A stretch of 64,000 nt of DNA from Gemmatimonadota bacterium (GTDB taxonomy: Bacteria; Gemmatimonadota; Gemmatimonadetes; Gemmatimonadales; GWC2-71-9). The notes under the pieces were generated by a model that was given only the letters and a program-made list of their open reading frames with translations, did not search any database and was not told the DNA's origin. The DNA is taken from NCBI GenBank assembly GCA_003221005.1, contig QHTZ01000078.1, positions 1 to 64,000 of the forward strand, in the 5' to 3' direction. A program made the translations under genes and the position numbers. This document shows positions 49,777 to 58,720 of this stretch, in pieces (positions within the stretch are counted from its first letter, which is position 1; every line of letters begins with the position of its first letter).

Positions 49777-51078
49777 CTAGGTTCCTTCCGACGCGCGCAC
49801 CAGCATCTCCCGCGTGATCTCCCGCGGCGTCCGGCACCCGGCGAGCCCGACGGTGAGGTCGAAATCCGCGATCAGGTTCTCCAGCACCTCCCGCACGCCC
49901 GCCTCTCCGGCGAGCGCGAGCCCATAGACGTACGGGCGCCCGATCAGTACAGCCCGCGCGCCCAGGGCCAGTGCCTTGAAGACATCGGCCCCGGTTCGGA
50001 CACCCGAGTCGAACAGCACCGGGTCCCGGTCGCCGACCGCGGCAACGACGTGCGGAAGCGCGTCGAGTGCGGCGATGGCGCCGTCCACCTGCCGCCCGCC
50101 GTGGTTCGACACGATCACGCCGTTCACCCCGTGATCCACCGCCCGGCGCGCGTCGTCCGGGTGCAGGATGCCCTTCAGGAGCACGGGCAACTTCGTCATC
50201 CGGCGCAGCGTGGCCACGTTGTCCCACGTGAGCGACGGGCGGGCGAACGTGGCGAGAAAGCGCCGCACGGCCGCGCGCGGGGCCCCCGAACGCAGCTTCT
50301 CGACGAGCCCACCGGGATAGCGCCGCACCATTTCGGCGAATGCTGTGATAGTCGAAAGCGTGAGGGGCGGCTTCAGCTCTAGTCCCTCCGTCGCTGCGGG
50401 AGCCGCAAGGCTCGCGCGAAACGTGGGATCGCTCGTGAACTGCGCGATCCCGCGGGCCCGGATGAACGGCACGTAGCCAAGCTCGAGGTCGCGCGGACGC
50501 CAGGCGAGCATCGTCGTGTCGAGCGTGAGCACGATCGCGCCACAGCCGCACGCCTCGGCGCGCCGCACGAAGCTCGCCGCGAGCTCGTCTGACTTGGTCC
50601 AGTACAGCTGGAACCAGCGCGGGCTGCCGCCCATCGCCTGCGCACACGTCTCCATGGGGACCGATCCTGCACTCGAGAACACCATCGGAATACCAAGTCG
50701 CGCCGCGGCGCGCGCGACGGCGAGGTCCGCTTCCCGGTGCGCCATCTCGAGCACGCCGATCGGCGCGAGGAGGAGCGGCGCCGGGAGACGGGTGCCGAAC
50801 AGCTCGACCGAGAGGTCCCGTTGCGAGACGTCGCGCAGCATGGGCGGCACGATGCGCCACTGGTCGAACGCCGCGCGGTTCGCGGCCACGGTGCGCTCGA
50901 GCCCCGCGCCCCCCGCAATGTAGGCAAACGCCTCTGGCGACAACGCTCGTTGCGCCGATGTCTCGAGCCGTGCGGCGTCTACGGGGACCCGCGGCTTCCT
51001 GCCTCCGAGCCCAGCGACGAAGATCGTCGCCTGGCGGCGCGGACCGGCGTCGGGAAACGGTGCGCTGAGATCGGTCAC
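49777..51078 (-). CDS. FMN-dependent alpha-hydroxy-acid oxidase/dehydrogenase
   Basis: A 433-residue flavoenzyme of the lactate 2-monooxygenase / lactate oxidase / glycolate oxidase family. The active-site signature [11 protein letters not shown] carries the catalytic His and substrate Arg; upstream [11 protein letters not shown] and [16 protein letters not shown] match the lactate monooxygenase subgroup. The exact 2-hydroxy acid is not certain. GTG start 46 nt after the anti-sigma stop, so it may belong to the sigma-factor unit. Confidence 0.87.
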   Translation of the reverse strand: MTDLSAPFPDAGPRRQATIFVAGLGGRKPRVPVDAARLETSAQRALSPEAFAYIAGGAGLERTVAANRAAFDQWRIVPPMLRDVSQRDLSVELFGTRLPAPLLLAPIGVLEMAHREADLAVARAAARLGIPMVFSSAGSVPMETCAQAMGGSPRWFQLYWTKSDELAASFVRRAEACGCGAIVLTLDTTMLAWRPRDLELGYVPFIRARGIAQFTSDPTFRASLAAPAATEGLELKPPLTLSTITAFAEMVRRYPGGLVEKLRSGAPRAAVRRFLATFARPSLTWDNVATLRRMTKLPVLLKGILHPDDARRAVDHGVNGVIVSNHGGRQVDGAIAALDALPHVVAAVGDRDPVLFDSGVRTGADVFKALALGARAVLIGRPYVYGLALAGEAGVREVLENLIADFDLTVGLAGCRTPREITREMLVRASEGT

Positions 51079-51124
51079 TGCGGAGCTCCGTCAGGCGATT
51101 GGAGAAGGCCCCGCAATGTAGTGG

Positions 51125-51370
51125 CTACTGCTTGAAGCCGCCGGAGGGTGTGGGGATCCGAACCTTCGCCATCACGCGCTCGACAAATCCGAACTCGGGG
51201 CTGAAGCGCTGGAGCTGCGCGAGCTCGACGAACAGCTTGCGCTCCCGCTCCGCCGTCGCGAGGCACGCAGGACACTGCGACAGATGCAGCGCGCGGGCCG
51301 CGGGAAGCAGGCCCTGGGCCCACAGCTCGACTTCGTCGGGGGTGAGGTGCTGAAGATCGGTGTCGCTCAT
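51125..51370 (-). CDS. Zinc-finger anti-sigma factor
   Basis: An 81-residue protein with a central HLSQCPACLAT motif, the HxxxCxxC zinc site of ZAS-type anti-sigma factors; a His further upstream (LQHLTPDEVE) can complete it. There is no membrane helix, so it is a soluble anti-sigma. It follows the ECF sigma gene by 34 nt, the usual pairing. Confidence 0.85.
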   Translation of the reverse strand: MSDTDLQHLTPDEVELWAQGLLPAARALHLSQCPACLATAERERKLFVELAQLQRFSPEFGFVERVMAKVRIPTPSGGFKQ

Positions 51371-51404
51371 TTTCCTCTCCTACGGCACGCGGGAAAACCG
51401 GGTT

Positions 51405-51917
51405 TCAGACCCGCCGGTCCTCGAGGTAGCCCCGCAATTCGTTGCGCGCCCGATGGATATACGTCTTCACCGTGCCCAGCGGCAAGTCCAGCATCTGGGC
51501 GATCTCCTCGTACGCGTACCCCTCGACGTGGCGCAACAGGATGCACGCGCGGTACTCGGGCCGGAGGCGGCCGATGGCGCGGTCGATGGCGCCACCGAGC
51601 TCTCGCGCTTCCACTTCCTGCAGCGGCGTCTCGCCGTGGTCGCTGAGCTGCAGAGCGCTCGCGGCGCGCGCATTGGGGGTCATGGCGTCGGGGGCGCCGT
51701 CCAGGGACATCGTATCGATGCTGCGCCTGCGGAGGTGATCGATCGCCGCGTTGTTCGCCACCTTGAAGATCCAGGACGAAAACTTGAACTCGGGACGATA
51801 CGACTTGATGCCGTTCAGGACCTTGATGAAAGTCTCCTGGGCCAGGTCTTCCGCGAGGGCGCGGTCGCGCACCATGCGGTAGAGCAGCGAAAACACGGGC
51901 CGTTCATAGCGGCGCAC
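51405..51917 (-). CDS. ECF-type RNA polymerase sigma factor, start uncertain
   Basis: ECF sigma factor with region 2 (LAEDLAQETFIKVLNGIKSY, FSSWIFKVANNAAIDHLRRR) and region 4 (LRPEYRACILLRHVEGYAYEEIAQMLDLPLGTVKTYIHRARNELR). The listed start, GTG 51917, is too late: homology continues upstream in frame as DQELAARAKQGHEAAFRELVRRY, typical region 2.1. No ATG, GTG or TTG exists upstream in frame. The best-placed codon is ATA at 52014-52016, 8 nt after AGGAG. The real gene probably runs to about 52016 and would overlap the divergent ubiE start. Confidence 0.85.
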   Translation of the reverse strand: MRRYERPVFSLLYRMVRDRALAEDLAQETFIKVLNGIKSYRPEFKFSSWIFKVANNAAIDHLRRRSIDTMSLDGAPDAMTPNARAASALQLSDHGETPLQEVEARELGGAIDRAIGRLRPEYRACILLRHVEGYAYEEIAQMLDLPLGTVKTYIHRARNELRGYLEDRRV

Positions 51918-52014
51918 CAGCTCGCGGAAGGCCGCCTCGTGGCCCTGCTTCGCGCGCGCGGCGAGCTCCTGGTCGCTGGCGCCGGTCGCGTTGAACGGCC
52001 TATCTTTCGCGCCT

Positions 52015-52770
52015 ATGACGCCGTCTCCTGCGCTGGACGTGGCCGTGGCGGGCGGACAAGAACGACAAGGCGGGAGGAGGGGCGAGTCGAAGCGCTCCTA
52101 TGTGCGGAGCATGTTCACCGCCATCGCGCCGCGCTACGACTTTCTCAATCATCTCCTGAGCCTCAACGTGGATCGCCGCTGGCGCCGCACAGCGGTGGCG
52201 CGGCTCGGCTGGGAGGCGAGACCGGGCGGCGTGTACCTCGACCTGTGCGCCGGCACGCTGGACCTCGCGGCTACGCTGGCCCGCGCGCCCGGCTTCACGG
52301 GGACGGTGATCGGCGCGGACTTCGTGCTGCCGATGCTCCTGCGCGGCCGGGGCAAGGCGGTACGCGCCCGGCCGGTCGGGGCCGATGCGCTCACGCTGCC
52401 GTTCGCGGATGCGCGATTTGACGGCGCCATGTGCGCGTTCGGTGTGCGCAACCTCGCCGACCTGGACGCAGGTCTCGGGGAAGCGGCGCGGGTGCTCAAG
52501 CCGGGGGCACGCTTCGTGGTGCTCGAGTTCGCCACCCCGCGCCGCGCGCCGCTGCGCGCCCTCTACCTCTTCTATTTCCGGCGCCTGCTCCCCGCCATCG
52601 GCCGCGCGGTGTCGAAACATAGGGACGCCTATACCTACCTGCCAGAGTCGGTACTCGAGTTCCCCGAGCCGGCCGCGCTCGCGCGCCGGATCGAGGCGGC
52701 GGGCTTCAGCGACGTGCGCTTCGAGCTGCTTTCCGGCGGGATCTGCGCCGTCCATCATGGCGCTCGATAA
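52015..52770 (+). CDS. UbiE/MenG-type quinone C-methyltransferase
   Basis: A SAM-dependent methyltransferase of about 251 residues. Typical features are VRSMFTAIAPRYDFLNHLLSLNVDRRWRR at the start of the fold, the SAM loop YLDLCAGTLDLAA, and FDGAMCAFGVRNLADLDAGL. It performs the last step of menaquinone synthesis (methylation of demethylmenaquinone). ATG 52015 is the first candidate; the true start may be later, as no ribosome site is clear. It heads a coupled ubiE-ubiD-ubiA-ubiX run. Confidence 0.9.
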   Translation: MTPSPALDVAVAGGQERQGGRRGESKRSYVRSMFTAIAPRYDFLNHLLSLNVDRRWRRTAVARLGWEARPGGVYLDLCAGTLDLAATLARAPGFTGTVIGADFVLPMLLRGRGKAVRARPVGADALTLPFADARFDGAMCAFGVRNLADLDAGLGEAARVLKPGARFVVLEFATPRRAPLRALYLFYFRRLLPAIGRAVSKHRDAYTYLPESVLEFPEPAALARRIEAAGFSDVRFELLSGGICAVHHGAR

Positions 52771-54235
52771 CCTGCGCGCCTTTCTCGGCGCGATCGACAC
52801 GGCCGGCGCCCTCGTCCGCGTGGACCATCCGGTGTCGGTGAATCGCGAGATGACGGAAATCGCGGACCGCTGCATGAAATCGCCGGGCGGCGGCCCGGCG
52901 CTCCTGTTCGAGCACCCGACGCTCGTCGGCGGCGGCCGCTCGCGCCAACCGGTGGCGGTCAACCTGTTTGGCTCCGAGCGCCGCATGGCGCTGGCGCTGG
53001 GCGTCGACTGCCTGGACGAGATCGGCGAACGGATCGCGGCGCTCCTGAACCTCAAGGTGCCGGATACGCTGCTCGGCAAGCTCGCCATGCTGCCGCAGCT
53101 CGCGGAGGTCGCCAAGTTCCCGCCCAAGGCCATCGGGGGGCGCGCTCCCTCTCAGAAGACGGTGCTCCAGGGGGCGGAGGTGAACCTCGCGGAGCTCCCG
53201 ATTCCTATCTGCTGGCCCGAAGACGGCGGGCCGTACATCACGCTGGCGGGCGTGATCACACGCGACCCCAAGAGCGGCGTCAGGAACGTGGGCATGTACC
53301 GCGTGCAGGTGATCGGCAAGAACGAAGTCGCGATGCACTGGCAGCGGCACAAGGTGGGCGCGGCGCACTGGCGCGAGCTCGCGGCACGGGGGGAGACGAT
53401 GCCGGTGGCGATCGCCCTGGGCGGTGATCCCGCGAGCATCTACGCCGCGTCGGCGCCGCTGCCGCCCTCGATCGACGAGTTCCTGTTCGCCGGCTTCCTG
53501 CGCCGCGAGCCGGTGCGCCTGGCGAAGGCCGTCACCTGCGATCTCGAGGTCCCGGCGGAGGCGGAGCTCGTGCTCGAAGGCTACATCGACCCGCGCGAGC
53601 CGCTCGTGCTCGAAGGCCCGTTCGGCGACCACACCGGGTTCTATTCGCTCGCGGACCATTACCCAAAGGTTCACATCACGGCGGTGACGCTGCGCGACGA
53701 TCCCATCTATCCGCACACCATCGTGGGGCGCCCGCCGATGGAGGATTATTACCTGGGACATGCTACGGAGCGCATCTTCCTGCCGCTCCTCAAGCTCACG
53801 CTTCCCGAGATCGTCGACATCCACATGCCGGCCGAGGGGATCTTCCACAACCTGGTATTCGTGAGCATCGACAAGCAGTACCCGGGGCAGGCGTACAAGG
53901 TGATGAACGGGTTGTGGGGGCAGGGACTGATGTCGCTCGCGAAAGTGATCATCGTAGTGGACAAGGATGTGAACGTGCGCGACCCGAAGGAGGCGTGGTG
54001 GGTGGCGCTCAACCACATCGACCCGGAGCGCGACGTGCGGTTCACGATGGGCCCGATCGACGTGCTCGATCACTCGAGCCGCGGCTTCACGTTCGGGTCG
54101 AAGATGGGGATCGACGCGACGCGCAAGTGGAAGGAAGAGGGATTCGCGCGCGAATGGCCGAACAAGATCGTGATGGACGAGGCAACGAAGCGGCGGGTGG
54201 ACGAGATGTGGAAGGAGCTGGGGATTGAGCTCTAA
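52757..54235 (+). CDS. UbiD-family decarboxylase (MqnL-like)
   Basis: A 492-residue prenylated-FMN-dependent decarboxylase. ATG 52757 overlaps the ubiE stop by 14 nt. UbiD features include NLFGSERRMALALGV, AGVITRDPKSGVRNVGMYR, the EGPFGDHTGFYS block with the catalytic Glu region, and TIVGRPPMEDYYLGHATERIFLPLLK. Together with UbiA, UbiX and UbiE homologues, and with no ubiquinone-specific genes in the window, it most likely works in the late futalosine (menaquinone) pathway. Confidence 0.92.
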   Translation: MALDNLRAFLGAIDTAGALVRVDHPVSVNREMTEIADRCMKSPGGGPALLFEHPTLVGGGRSRQPVAVNLFGSERRMALALGVDCLDEIGERIAALLNLKVPDTLLGKLAMLPQLAEVAKFPPKAIGGRAPSQKTVLQGAEVNLAELPIPICWPEDGGPYITLAGVITRDPKSGVRNVGMYRVQVIGKNEVAMHWQRHKVGAAHWRELAARGETMPVAIALGGDPASIYAASAPLPPSIDEFLFAGFLRREPVRLAKAVTCDLEVPAEAELVLEGYIDPREPLVLEGPFGDHTGFYSLADHYPKVHITAVTLRDDPIYPHTIVGRPPMEDYYLGHATERIFLPLLKLTLPEIVDIHMPAEGIFHNLVFVSIDKQYPGQAYKVMNGLWGQGLMSLAKVIIVVDKDVNVRDPKEAWWVALNHIDPERDVRFTMGPIDVLDHSSRGFTFGSKMGIDATRKWKEEGFAREWPNKIVMDEATKRRVDEMWKELGIEL

Positions 54236-55121
54236 CCGCGAGCTCCAGACGTTCGCAGGCGACAGCCTGCTGGTGCGGTACGCGAACTTCGTCAGGCTCC
54301 CGCATACAGTCTTCGCGCTCCCGTTCGCCCTGCTGGGTGTGATCGTGGCGTCGCGTGAGCAGGCGGTGACGCCACGGGTGCTGGGCTTGGCGGTGCTCGC
54401 GTTCACGTGCGCGCGCTTCGTGGCGCTCGGCTTCAACCGCATCGCCGACCGCGAGCTCGACGCCCGCAATCCGCGCACCCGTAATCGCGAGCTGCCGAGC
54501 GGCCGGCTGACGCTCGCGCAGGCGTGGGTCGCCGTGGCGGTCGCCGCCGCTCTGTTCCTGTGGGCGTCCTCGGCGCTCAACCCGCTGTGCTTTGCGCTCG
54601 CGCCCGTGGCCCTCGTCTTCATTTCGGCATACAGCTACTCCAAGCGCTTCACCCACTGGTCGCACCTGTGGCTCGGCCTCGCCGACGGGATCGCGACGCC
54701 GGCGGGTTACCTCGCGGTAACGGGGCGGTGGAGCGACCCGTGGTGGCTGCTGCCGGCGGGGGCGCTGGCGGTGACGTTCTGGGTTGGAGGTTTCGACGTG
54801 TTCTACGCTCTCCAGGACGAGGACTTCGATCGCGCGGAGCGCCTCAAGTCGCTCGTCGTGCGCGTGGGACCGGCGCGCGGCATCGTCGCCGCCAAGCTGC
54901 TGCACGGTCTCACGCTCCTCGCCCTTGTGGCGTTCGGCGCGGGGGCGGGCCTCGGCGCCGCCTACTATGCCGGGGTGGTGATCGGTGCGGCCGTCATCGC
55001 GTACGAGCACCGCCTCGTGAAGCCGGGAGACCTGTCGCGCCTAGATGCCGCCTTCTTCGGCGCGAACGGACTGGTGAGCATCGTCGTGTTTCTGGGCGCG
55101 CTGGTTGATCGGATCGTATGA
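54225..55121 (+). CDS. UbiA-family prenyltransferase (MqnP-like)
   Basis: A 298-residue membrane prenyltransferase. Prenyl-diphosphate binding motifs are NRIADRELDARNPRTRNRELPSG (first Asp-rich motif) and DVFYALQDEDFDR (second). It starts at TTG 54225, preceded by AAGGAGCTGGGGA, and overlaps the ubiD stop by 11 nt. The GGFDVFYALQDEDFDR form and the neighbours suggest the 1,4-dihydroxy-6-naphthoate prenyltransferase of the futalosine pathway. Confidence 0.9.
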   Translation: MSSNRELQTFAGDSLLVRYANFVRLPHTVFALPFALLGVIVASREQAVTPRVLGLAVLAFTCARFVALGFNRIADRELDARNPRTRNRELPSGRLTLAQAWVAVAVAAALFLWASSALNPLCFALAPVALVFISAYSYSKRFTHWSHLWLGLADGIATPAGYLAVTGRWSDPWWLLPAGALAVTFWVGGFDVFYALQDEDFDRAERLKSLVVRVGPARGIVAAKLLHGLTLLALVAFGAGAGLGAAYYAGVVIGAAVIAYEHRLVKPGDLSRLDAAFFGANGLVSIVVFLGALVDRIV

Positions 55122-55124
55122 AGC

Positions 55125-55211
55125 GCGGGATGCGAGATGCGGGAGGCGAGATGCGTAAGCCGCGCGGCCCCCGGAACAAGCGCATCTCGCATCCCCCATC
55201 TCGCATCCCGC
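55125..55211. repeat. Inverted pair of heptamer arrays between ubiA and ubiX
   Basis: Left arm 55125-55155: gcgggat-gcgagat-gcgggag-gcgagat-gcg. Right arm 55181-55211 is the inverted copy, 29 of 31 positions complementary. The spacer is 25 nt. The left arm starts 3 nt after the ubiA stop; the right arm ends 55 nt before ubiX. Confidence 0.85.
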
Positions 55212-55266
55212 CGCCCCATCCGCCGGCGCACCCGAAGCGCTCCCCCACACCGAATAGGAGAGGGCG

Positions 55267-55860
55267 CTGACGAAGCTTCCGGTCATTCTTGCCATCACCG
55301 GTGCCTCGGGAGCGATCTATGGTGTGCGGCTGCTCGAGGTGTTGGCGCGCGCTCAGGTGCCGACGTGGCTGCTCGTCTCGAGCCACGGCTGGCGGCTGCT
55401 CGCCGAGGAGTGCGGCATCGCGGACGACCGGGCGCTGCAGCGGGCTACCGGCGGGGAGTGGGCGAGCGTGCGCGTGTTCGACGACACCGATCGCGGCGGC
55501 GAGCCGGCTTCGGGCTCGGCGCGGAGCGCCGGGATGGTGATCTGCCCCTGCTCGATGGGGACGGTGGCGGCGATCGCGCATGGCACGAGCCGCAGCCTGA
55601 TCGAGCGCGCGGCCGACGTCGTGTTGAAGGAGCGCCGCAAGCTGGTCCTCGTCCCGCGCGAGTCCCCGCTCTCGCTCGTGCACCTGCGCAACCTGACGCT
55701 CGCGACTGAGGCGGGCGCGGTGGTGCTGCCGGCGGCCCCTGGCTTCTATCACAAGCCCAAGGCGGTCTCCGACCTCGTCGATTTCGTGGTGCAGCGGGTG
55801 CTCGACCACCTGGGCGTCGAGTCCACACTGGTTCCGCGCTGGGGCGGCGAGAAAACGTGA
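55267..55860 (+). CDS. ubiX: UbiX-type flavin prenyltransferase (MqnM-like), CTG start
   Basis: Makes prenylated FMN for the UbiD decarboxylase. The FMN loop ITGASGAIYGVRLLE lies upstream of the start given in the track (GTG 55324), so that start is wrong. An in-frame TAG sits at 55255-55257, and the only start that includes the FMN loop is CTG 55267, preceded by TAGGAGAGGGCG. Other motifs: ICPCSMGTVAAIAHGTS and PRESPLSLVHLRNL. The 197-residue length is normal. The stop overlaps a GTG (GTGA) just ahead of the peptidase gene. Confidence 0.92.
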   Translation: MTKLPVILAITGASGAIYGVRLLEVLARAQVPTWLLVSSHGWRLLAEECGIADDRALQRATGGEWASVRVFDDTDRGGEPASGSARSAGMVICPCSMGTVAAIAHGTSRSLIERAADVVLKERRKLVLVPRESPLSLVHLRNLTLATEAGAVVLPAAPGFYHKPKAVSDLVDFVVQRVLDHLGVESTLVPRWGGEKT

Positions 55861-55883
55861 AGCTCGACTTGAGGAATCCGCCG

Positions 55884-58088
55884 ATGAGACTACCTGCGTT
55901 GGTATTCGCCGGCGCGCTTGCCGCCGCGATGGCGCTTGCTTCGGCGTGCTCTTCCAGCCGTAGCGCGGCCGCGCCCGCTGCTACTCCGGCTCCGGTCGCC
56001 GCCCCCGCTCCAGCCCCTGTCGCACCAGCGGCGCGTCCCACGCCCGCCCCCGCCCCCGCGGTCGACACGACGGCGCAGCCAGGGCGCTTCGACACCGGAA
56101 AGATGTGGACGTTCGAGAACCCGCCGCTCGACTACTTCCGGCAGGAATACGGGTTCACGCCGTCTGCCGAGTGGCTGCAACGGTTGCGGCTCGCGGCGCT
56201 GCGGCTTCCCAATTGCTCGGCGTCGTTCGTGTCGGCGAGCGGCCTCGTAATGTCCAATCACCATTGTGCGCGCGAGTCGGCAACCGCGGTTTCGCGGGCC
56301 GGGGAAGACCTCCTCACCACTGGGTTCTACGCGCAGCGCGCGGAAGACGAGCGGCGGGTGCCCGACCTGTATGTGGATGAGCTCGTCAGCCTGCGCGACG
56401 TAACGCAGGAGGTCACAGCCGCGACGGCCGGGCAGTCCGGGGTGGATTTGCTCGCCGCACGCGACCGCAAGGTGCAGGAGATCGGAGAGCGCGAGAGTCG
56501 CGTCACGAACCTGCGCTGCGACGTCACCGCGCTGTACAAGGGGGGGCGCTACTCCCTGTACTGCTACCGGCGCTACAGCGACGTCCGCCTGGTGTTCGTG
56601 CCCGAGAAAGCGATTGGATACTTCGGAGGCGATCCCGACAACTTCACGTATCCGCGCTATGACCTCGACGTCTCGTTCTTCCGTGTGTACGACGAGGCCG
56701 GCCGGCCGCTCCATCCCGATGCGTATCTCCCCTGGAGCGACGCGGGGGCCAGGGATGGCGATGCGGTCTTCGTGATCGGGAACCCGGGGTCCACGTCGCG
56801 GCTCGCCACGGTGGCGCAGCTCGAATACCGCCGCGACCTGCAGTATCCCAACCTGGTGCGACTGCTGGAGGGACGTGGCCGGATTCTCGCGGACTACATG
56901 CGCCAGCACCCCGAGACCCGCCCCCGTCTGGTCAACGACTACTTTGAGATTCAGAACGCGCTCAAGGCCTACGTTGGCGAGCTCAAGGGACTGCGGACGC
57001 CTGCGCTGATGGGCCGCAAGGTCGCGTTCGAGCGGAACTTCAGGAACGCCGTTTTGGCGAATCCGGCGCTCGCCAGCTTGTACGGCGGGTTGTGGGACCA
57101 AATCGCCGACCTGCGCCGCCAGATCGCTCAGATCGCGCCGACGCTGAATGCGTTGAACCAGGGAGGAATACTACGGTCGAAGACGCTCGGCACCGCCCTG
57201 GCCATCGTGCGCTACGGGGAAGCGGGGGCGGGGGCGGGGGCGGGGGCGTCCGACAGCGCACTCAAAGAGCGTCGAGCGGAGATCATGCGCGACGTGATCG
57301 ATCCGGGGCTCGACGCGCCGGTCCTGGCGGCGCAACTCGAAGATGCGGCGCGGCTGCTGGGACCGAGCGACCCGTGGGTCGCCGAGGCGCTCGGCGGGCG
57401 CTCGCCGCGCGAGGCGGCCCAGGCGATCGTGAGCGGGTCCGCGATTCCCGACACCGTGCGGCGGGTGGCGTTGCTCGCGCGGCCGGGCGACCTCGCCACG
57501 GGTACCGATCCCGCGATACGGCTCATGCGCGACTTGTTACCGCGGCTGCGTCAGGTGGCGGGCAAGTCGCGCCAGCTCGCGCAGCAGGAAGAGGCGAGGG
57601 GGGCCGAGCTGGCGCGCGCATTCTTCGCCGTGTATGGGACCGCCATCGCGCCGGATGCGACCTTCACGCTGCGCATCGCCGACGGAGTGGTGAAGGGCTA
57701 CGACTACAACGGCACGCGCGCGCCCGTGTTCACGACGTTCTACGGCCTGTACGAGCGCCATTTTTCGAATCCCGGGGACGAGGCGTGGGAGCTGCCGCCG
57801 CGCTGGCAGACTCCGCCCGCCGGATTCGATCTGCGCACGCCGCTCGACATGGTGATGACGAACGACATCATCGGGGGCAACTCGGGGAGCCCCGTGGTGG
57901 ATAAGAGCGGCCGGCTCGTGGGGCTCATCTTCGACGGCAACATCGAGAGCCTGCCCGCCGATTTCATCTATACCGCGGAGACGGCGCGCGCGGTGGCGGT
58001 GCATTCGGTGGGGATCCTCACGGCGCTGCGGGACGTGTACGGGGCGCGCCGCATCCTGGACGAGCTGCGTCCACCCGCCAAACGCTGA
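55884..58088 (+). CDS. S46-family dipeptidyl-peptidase (DPP7/DPP11 type), lipoprotein
   Basis: A secreted serine exopeptidase of about 734 residues. ATG 55884 follows TTGAGGAA with good spacing; the longer GTG 55857 also overlaps the ubiX stop. Lipobox LASACSS, then an Ala/Pro linker. Catalytic His is in VMSNHHCARES, and catalytic Ser in NDIIGGNSGSPVVD. The residue after FD in LIFDGN is Gly, as in DPP7 (hydrophobic P1), not Arg as in DPP11 (acidic P1). It should release dipeptides outside the cytoplasm for uptake; CstA-type peptide import is encoded elsewhere in the window. Confidence 0.9.
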   Translation: MRLPALVFAGALAAAMALASACSSSRSAAAPAATPAPVAAPAPAPVAPAARPTPAPAPAVDTTAQPGRFDTGKMWTFENPPLDYFRQEYGFTPSAEWLQRLRLAALRLPNCSASFVSASGLVMSNHHCARESATAVSRAGEDLLTTGFYAQRAEDERRVPDLYVDELVSLRDVTQEVTAATAGQSGVDLLAARDRKVQEIGERESRVTNLRCDVTALYKGGRYSLYCYRRYSDVRLVFVPEKAIGYFGGDPDNFTYPRYDLDVSFFRVYDEAGRPLHPDAYLPWSDAGARDGDAVFVIGNPGSTSRLATVAQLEYRRDLQYPNLVRLLEGRGRILADYMRQHPETRPRLVNDYFEIQNALKAYVGELKGLRTPALMGRKVAFERNFRNAVLANPALASLYGGLWDQIADLRRQIAQIAPTLNALNQGGILRSKTLGTALAIVRYGEAGAGAGAGASDSALKERRAEIMRDVIDPGLDAPVLAAQLEDAARLLGPSDPWVAEALGGRSPREAAQAIVSGSAIPDTVRRVALLARPGDLATGTDPAIRLMRDLLPRLRQVAGKSRQLAQQEEARGAELARAFFAVYGTAIAPDATFTLRIADGVVKGYDYNGTRAPVFTTFYGLYERHFSNPGDEAWELPPRWQTPPAGFDLRTPLDMVMTNDIIGGNSGSPVVDKSGRLVGLIFDGNIESLPADFIYTAETARAVAVHSVGILTALRDVYGARRILDELRPPAKR

Positions 58089-58094
58089 TTCTCG

Positions 58095-58586
58095 GTGCGG
58101 CTGGGCGTCATCGCGGACACGCACGGGTTACTGCGACCCGAGGTGTTGGAGGTATTCGCCCAGGTCGACCACATCCTGCACGGCGGGGACGTGGGGAAGT
58201 GGGACGTAGTGAGTGACCTCGAAGCCCTGGCACCGGTCACCGCGGTGTATGGCAACGTCGATGGCTTGGAGATCCGTACGCGGTTGCCACAGGTCGCGAC
58301 GCTGCGGCTCGACGGGTTCGACATCGTGGTGACGCATGGAGACCAGTTCGGGAGTCCGACGCCGGCGAAGCTCGTGGCCGAGTTTCCGCGAGCGGAGATC
58401 ATCGTGTTCGGGCACACGCACCGGCCGCTGCTTGAGCTGGTCGATCGGACGGTCACCGTGATGAATCCTGGCGGGGCAGGGGCGCCGCGCTTCGGGCTGC
58501 AGCCGTCGGTGGGGATTATGGAACTCGAGCCGGGGATCCCGCCGCGGGCGCGGTTGGTGCCGCTGAGTAGGGCGGGCCGGGATTAG
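58095..58586 (+). CDS. YfcE/MJ0936-type metallophosphodiesterase
   Basis: A 163-residue phosphodiesterase with VIADTHG, LHGGDVG, AVYGNVDG, VVTHGD and FGHTHRP, the full set of dimetal motifs of the YfcE group. GTG 58095 comes 6 nt after the peptidase stop. Physiological substrate unknown. Confidence 0.9.
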   Translation: MRLGVIADTHGLLRPEVLEVFAQVDHILHGGDVGKWDVVSDLEALAPVTAVYGNVDGLEIRTRLPQVATLRLDGFDIVVTHGDQFGSPTPAKLVAEFPRAEIIVFGHTHRPLLELVDRTVTVMNPGGAGAPRFGLQPSVGIMELEPGIPPRARLVPLSRAGRD

Positions 58587-58596
58587 GCCGGCCCGT
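58574..58596 (+). terminator. Terminator-like hairpin at the end of the phosphodiesterase gene
   Basis: CGGGCCGG-gattagg-CCGGCCCG: an 8-bp GC stem with the gene's TAG stop in the loop. The sequence after it (tctcatgtc) is not a proper T-tract. It probably marks the end of the ubiE-to-phosphodiesterase unit. The rest of the 134-nt gap to the next gene shows nothing else. Confidence 0.4.
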
Positions 58597-58720
58597 CTCA
58601 TGTCAATGAAGCCTGAAGCATCTCTTGCGCCGGCGGGCGAGTCGCCCGCAGCTTACGCGCCATCCGCTAGAGAACTGCAGTGTGCCCAGCCGTTGGCCGC
58701 ACATGCACAGGAGGATCCAT

